A DNA stretch of 8,043 bases, from assembly GCA_029571495.1 (NCBI GenBank), contig JAKPSO010000391.1:1-8043 (forward strand), given 5' to 3'. This stretch comes from Pseudomonadota bacterium. GTDB taxonomy: Bacteria > Pseudomonadota > Gammaproteobacteria > Burkholderiales > Casimicrobiaceae. Positions 5,930 to 8,043 of the stretch are shown here, in pieces. The position numbers and the translations under genes were made by a program. The notes under the pieces were generated by a model, which was given only the letters and a program-made list of their open reading frames with translations, ran no database searches and was not told the origin of the DNA. How positions within the stretch are numbered: position 1 is the first letter of the stretch; every line of letters starts with the position of its first letter.

Positions 5930-6361
5930 CTACTTTCCAGTAGCGGTGGCGCTCGTCGTCTCGAACGTGATATTGCCAAGGCCAGCCAGTCGCGCGGCTT
6001 CCATCACGTGAACAACGTCTTGATGCTTGGCAGCGCCATCAGCTTTAATGACGACCACGGGGTCCGTCAGTCCAGTCGCGGCATCTTTCAAGTTCTGCGA
6101 GAGCGAAGCGATTCCGGGAAACGTGAACGGCGCCTTTTCATTGACCTGAAAACGGCCCGTCGGATCGATCACGACTGTGATCTGTTTTGGCCGTTGCACT
6201 TGCTTTTCCGCATCGGCCTCAGGCAGCGAAATTTTCAACTCCGTAAATTTGTTGTACGTCGTTGAAGCCATCAAAAAGATGAGCACCACGAGCAGCACGT
6301 CAATCAACGGAATGAAGTTGATTTCCGGTTCTTCACGGAAGCGGCCACGACGAAAGTTCAC
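5930..6361 (-). CDS. exbD: ExbD/TolR-family proton-channel protein
   Basis: A 143-residue biopolymer-transport protein that, with ExbB, uses the proton gradient of the inner membrane to power work at the outer membrane. A basic and acidic N-terminal tail (MNFRRGRFREEPEIN) leads into one transmembrane helix at about residues 16-33 (FIPLIDVLLVVLIFLMAS). Asp-21 in that helix is the conserved protonatable residue of ExbD/TolR. A periplasmic domain follows, ending SATATGK. The start is a GTG whose last two bases lie within the exbB stop: the four bases 6358-6361 read GTGA on the minus strand, typical of tight translational coupling. A GGAGA lies about 11 bases upstream inside exbB. Since no tonB, tolA or tolB is visible, whether this copy serves TonB, Tol or another partner is unknown. 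Confidence 0.93.
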   Translation of the reverse strand: MNFRRGRFREEPEINFIPLIDVLLVVLIFLMASTTYNKFTELKISLPEADAEKQVQRPKQITVVIDPTGRFQVNEKAPFTFPGIASLSQNLKDAATGLTDPVVVIKADGAAKHQDVVHVMEAARLAGLGNITFETTSATATGK

Positions 6362-6966
6362 TTGGCGCGGTCTCCGTGCAGGATGTCGACCATGCGAGTG
6401 GCTTGCTGCTCCATCTCGATGAGCAGCGAGTCCACCTTACCGCGGAAATAGCGATAGAACATGAGCGCGGGAACCGCCACGATGATGCCCATCGCGGTGT
6501 TGTACAACGCGACCGAAATCCCGTTGGCAAGACGCGTTGGATCGACGCCCGCCGAACCAGTGCTTCCGAAAATTTCGATCATGCCGATGATGGTGCCCAG
6601 AAGCCCCATGAGCGGCGCCGCGGCGGCGATGGTGCCGATCGCGTTGAGGTACTTCTCAAGGCCATGTGCAACGACGCTGCCAGTTTCTTCGAGCGCTTCT
6701 TTGACGACTGGTCGCGGCGACTTAATGTTCGCGAGCCCCGACGCCAAAATCTGCCCCATGGGGCCCTGACCTGCGGTGAGGTCAACGAGTTCTTGCGTCA
6801 GGCCCTTTTTACGGTACTCCGCGATGACTTTGTCCACCAAACCTGGCGGAATGATCTGAGCGCGTCGCAGCGTCCAAGCACGCTCTATGATGAGCGCCAA
6901 CGCCACGATGGATACGAAGATGAGCGGCCAAATGGGCCAACCCGCCGCTTTGATGATGTCCCACAT
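6358..6966 (-). CDS. exbB: ExbB/TolQ/MotA-family proton-channel protein
   Basis: A 202-residue inner-membrane protein that forms the pentameric proton channel around the ExbD helices. Three membrane segments are visible: about residues 9-28 (GWPIWPLIFVSIVALALIIE), 108-132 and 148-172. The second and third hold the family motifs APLMGLLGTIIGM (117-129) and VALYNTAMGIIVAVPAL (152-168); Thr-125 and Thr-157 match the conserved channel threonines. A cytoplasmic loop lies between the first two helices. The ATG at 6964-6966 gives the usual MWDIIKAAGW start. An in-frame ATG at 7044 would overlap glnS and add an Arg-rich tail foreign to the family, so it is rejected. The gene lies 62 bp after glnS, and its ribosome site can fold into a small hairpin (6969-6981). 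Confidence 0.94.
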   Translation of the reverse strand: MWDIIKAAGWPIWPLIFVSIVALALIIERAWTLRRAQIIPPGLVDKVIAEYRKKGLTQELVDLTAGQGPMGQILASGLANIKSPRPVVKEALEETGSVVAHGLEKYLNAIGTIAAAAPLMGLLGTIIGMIEIFGSTGSAGVDPTRLANGISVALYNTAMGIIVAVPALMFYRYFRGKVDSLLIEMEQQATRMVDILHGDRAK

Positions 6967-6968
6967 GC

Positions 6969-6981
6969 CGGAGCGTCTCCG
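6969..6981 (-). promoter_or_regulatory. Small hairpin covering the exbB ribosome binding site
   Basis: Read on the minus strand, CGGAG-ACG-CTCCG is a perfect 5-bp inverted repeat with a 3-base loop, ending 2 bases before the exbB ATG. The GGAG in its first arm is the only Shine-Dalgarno candidate there, 10 bases from the ATG. The stem could reduce exbB translation unless it is opened. The stem is short, so this is only a suggestion. Confidence 0.3.
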
Positions 6982-7028
6982 AAGTTTCTGTTGGTGATGA
7001 GTGTAACTGCGCCGTCGCCGATCCGGTT

Positions 7029-8043
7029 CTAGCCCGGCTTCCAACCGTCTTTTAACGTGACCGCGCGGTTGAACACCAGCGCGCCAGGCTTTGAGTCAAC
7101 CCGGTCCGGCGTGAAATATCCATTGCGTTCAAACTGGTAACTCTCTCCAGTCTCTGCCGCCGCCAGCGACGGCTCCAACCATGCGGTGACTGTCTTGAGC
7201 GAAGTTGGGTTCAAATAAGTCTTGTAATCGCCCTCGCCCGAGTCTGGGTCTTCCACGTTGAACAGCCGATCGTACAAACGCACTTCAGCCTGAATGCCGT
7301 CGAGCTTGGACACCCAGTGAATCGCGCCTTTGACGTTGCGACCGCCGGTGCCACTCTTGGTCGCCGGGTCGTACGAGGCGTAAATCGTGGTGACATTGCC
7401 TGCAGCGTCTTTTTCGATGCGCTCGCATTTGATGATGAACGCGTGGCGCAGTCGCACTTCTCCGCCTGGAACGAGGCGGAAGAATCCTTTTGACGGGATT
7501 TCCATGAAGTCTTCGCGCTCAATGAACACTTCGCGCGCAAATTTGAAATCACGCCGGCCACGCGTTTCATCGTGCGGGTGCACGGGCGCGGAGCACGGTT
7601 CAAACTGCCCGTCCGGATAGTTTTCGATGACCACGCGAATCGGATCGAGCACCGCCATGGCGCGCGCCGCCGTGGCGTCCAGGTCGTCACGCAGCGCGCG
7701 CTCCAAGTCCGCCATGTCGATCCACTGGTGCGCTTTTGAGACGCCAACACGCTCCGCAAACAATCGGATCGATGCCGGCGTGAAGCCACGCCGACGCAAG
7801 CCCGCAAGCGTCATCATGCGCGGGTCATCCCAGCCGCTCACGAGCCCGGTTTCGACGAGCTCAAGTAGCTTACGTTTGCTCATGACCGTGTAGCTCAAAT
7901 TGAGTCGAGAAAACTCAATTTGTTGCGGACTTGGCGCGGGCAATTTGCCCGACTCGACGAGCGTTGCGAGCACCCAGTCGTAAAGCGGGCGGTGCGCTTC
8001 GAATTCGAGCGTGCACAGCGAATGCGTGATGCGCTCGATGGCG
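7029..8043 (-). CDS. glnS: Glutaminyl-tRNA synthetase, C-terminal part (5' end outside window)
   Basis: GlnRS charges tRNA-Gln with glutamine in the cytoplasm. The frame is open from base 8043, and 337 residues are visible; the E. coli enzyme has about 550, so the N-terminal part of the class I catalytic domain with its HIGH motif lies beyond the window. The first visible residues, AIERITHSLCTLEFEAHRPL and on to YDWV, match the family. The KMSKS-equivalent loop VMSKRK lies at 7869-7886, followed by WDDPRMMTLAGLRRRGFTPASIR and the two anticodon-binding beta-barrels (RAMAVLDPIRVVIENYPDGQ, VRLRHAFIIKCERIEKDAAGN, KGAIHWVS, RLYDRLFNVEDP). The end FNRAVTLKDGWKPG is canonical. The GTG at 7973 is internal, not a start. 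exbB follows 62 bp downstream, with no terminator seen between, so some read-through into the exbB unit is likely. Confidence 0.97.
   Translation of the reverse strand, partial: AIERITHSLCTLEFEAHRPLYDWVLATLVESGKLPAPSPQQIEFSRLNLSYTVMSKRKLLELVETGLVSGWDDPRMMTLAGLRRRGFTPASIRLFAERVGVSKAHQWIDMADLERALRDDLDATAARAMAVLDPIRVVIENYPDGQFEPCSAPVHPHDETRGRRDFKFAREVFIEREDFMEIPSKGFFRLVPGGEVRLRHAFIIKCERIEKDAAGNVTTIYASYDPATKSGTGGRNVKGAIHWVSKLDGIQAEVRLYDRLFNVEDPDSGEGDYKTYLNPTSLKTVTAWLEPSLAAAETGESYQFERNGYFTPDRVDSKPGALVFNRAVTLKDGWKPG

Noticed and set aside
6376..7032. 218-codon open frame on the plus strand opposite exbB
   Set aside because: It mirrors exbB, and its product is rich in Arg, His and Asp with no family resemblance. 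It is a shadow frame.
6967..7044. Longer exbB start at ATG 7044 (228 residues)
   Set aside because: The added residues are Arg-rich, overlap the glnS stop and are foreign to ExbB. The ATG at 6966 gives the standard family N-terminus.

Overview
The window is ordinary, gene-dense chromosome of a Gram-negative proteobacterium, most likely a betaproteobacterium of the order Burkholderiales. Three things point there: accA directly followed by tilS, a Bug-type (TctC family) periplasmic binding protein, and an exbB-exbD-lpxK-Trm112-like-kdsB lipopolysaccharide cluster. The base composition is moderately GC-rich and uniform across the genes. I saw no mobile element, tRNA, rRNA or CRISPR array. This placement comes from remembered gene order and protein similarity, not from a database search.

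Left part, plus strand (1-2991): the C-terminal half of accA (acetyl-CoA carboxylase carboxyltransferase alpha), then tilS (tRNA-Ile lysidine synthetase), probably co-transcribed. A Bug-family solute-binding protein follows, with a very strong ribosome binding site and a strong hairpin terminator (3021-3055) that could work in both directions.

Middle part (3056-3883): a small four-cysteine zinc-ribbon protein of unknown function on the minus strand, and a small membrane-anchored protein of unknown function on the plus strand. They diverge from an AT-rich gap of about 120 bp that carries two perfect inverted repeats, the most regulatory-looking stretch in the window.

Right part, minus strand (8043 down to 3873): glnS (glutaminyl-tRNA synthetase, its 5' end outside the window), exbB, exbD, lpxK, a Trm112/YcaR-like protein and kdsB, all in one direction with gaps of 62 bp or less or with short overlaps. 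LpxK phosphorylates the lipid A precursor. KdsB activates Kdo, the sugar next added to lipid A. ExbB and ExbD form a proton-driven inner-membrane motor. The unit therefore joins outer-membrane lipopolysaccharide synthesis with an energy-transducing complex. kdsB and the small membrane protein converge and overlap by 11 bp at their 3' ends.

I found no convincing new system. The points most worth a second look are the paired palindromes at 3391-3429, the start and role of the small membrane protein, a hairpin covering the exbB ribosome binding site, and a Gly-to-Ala change in the Walker B-like DDG motif of LpxK.
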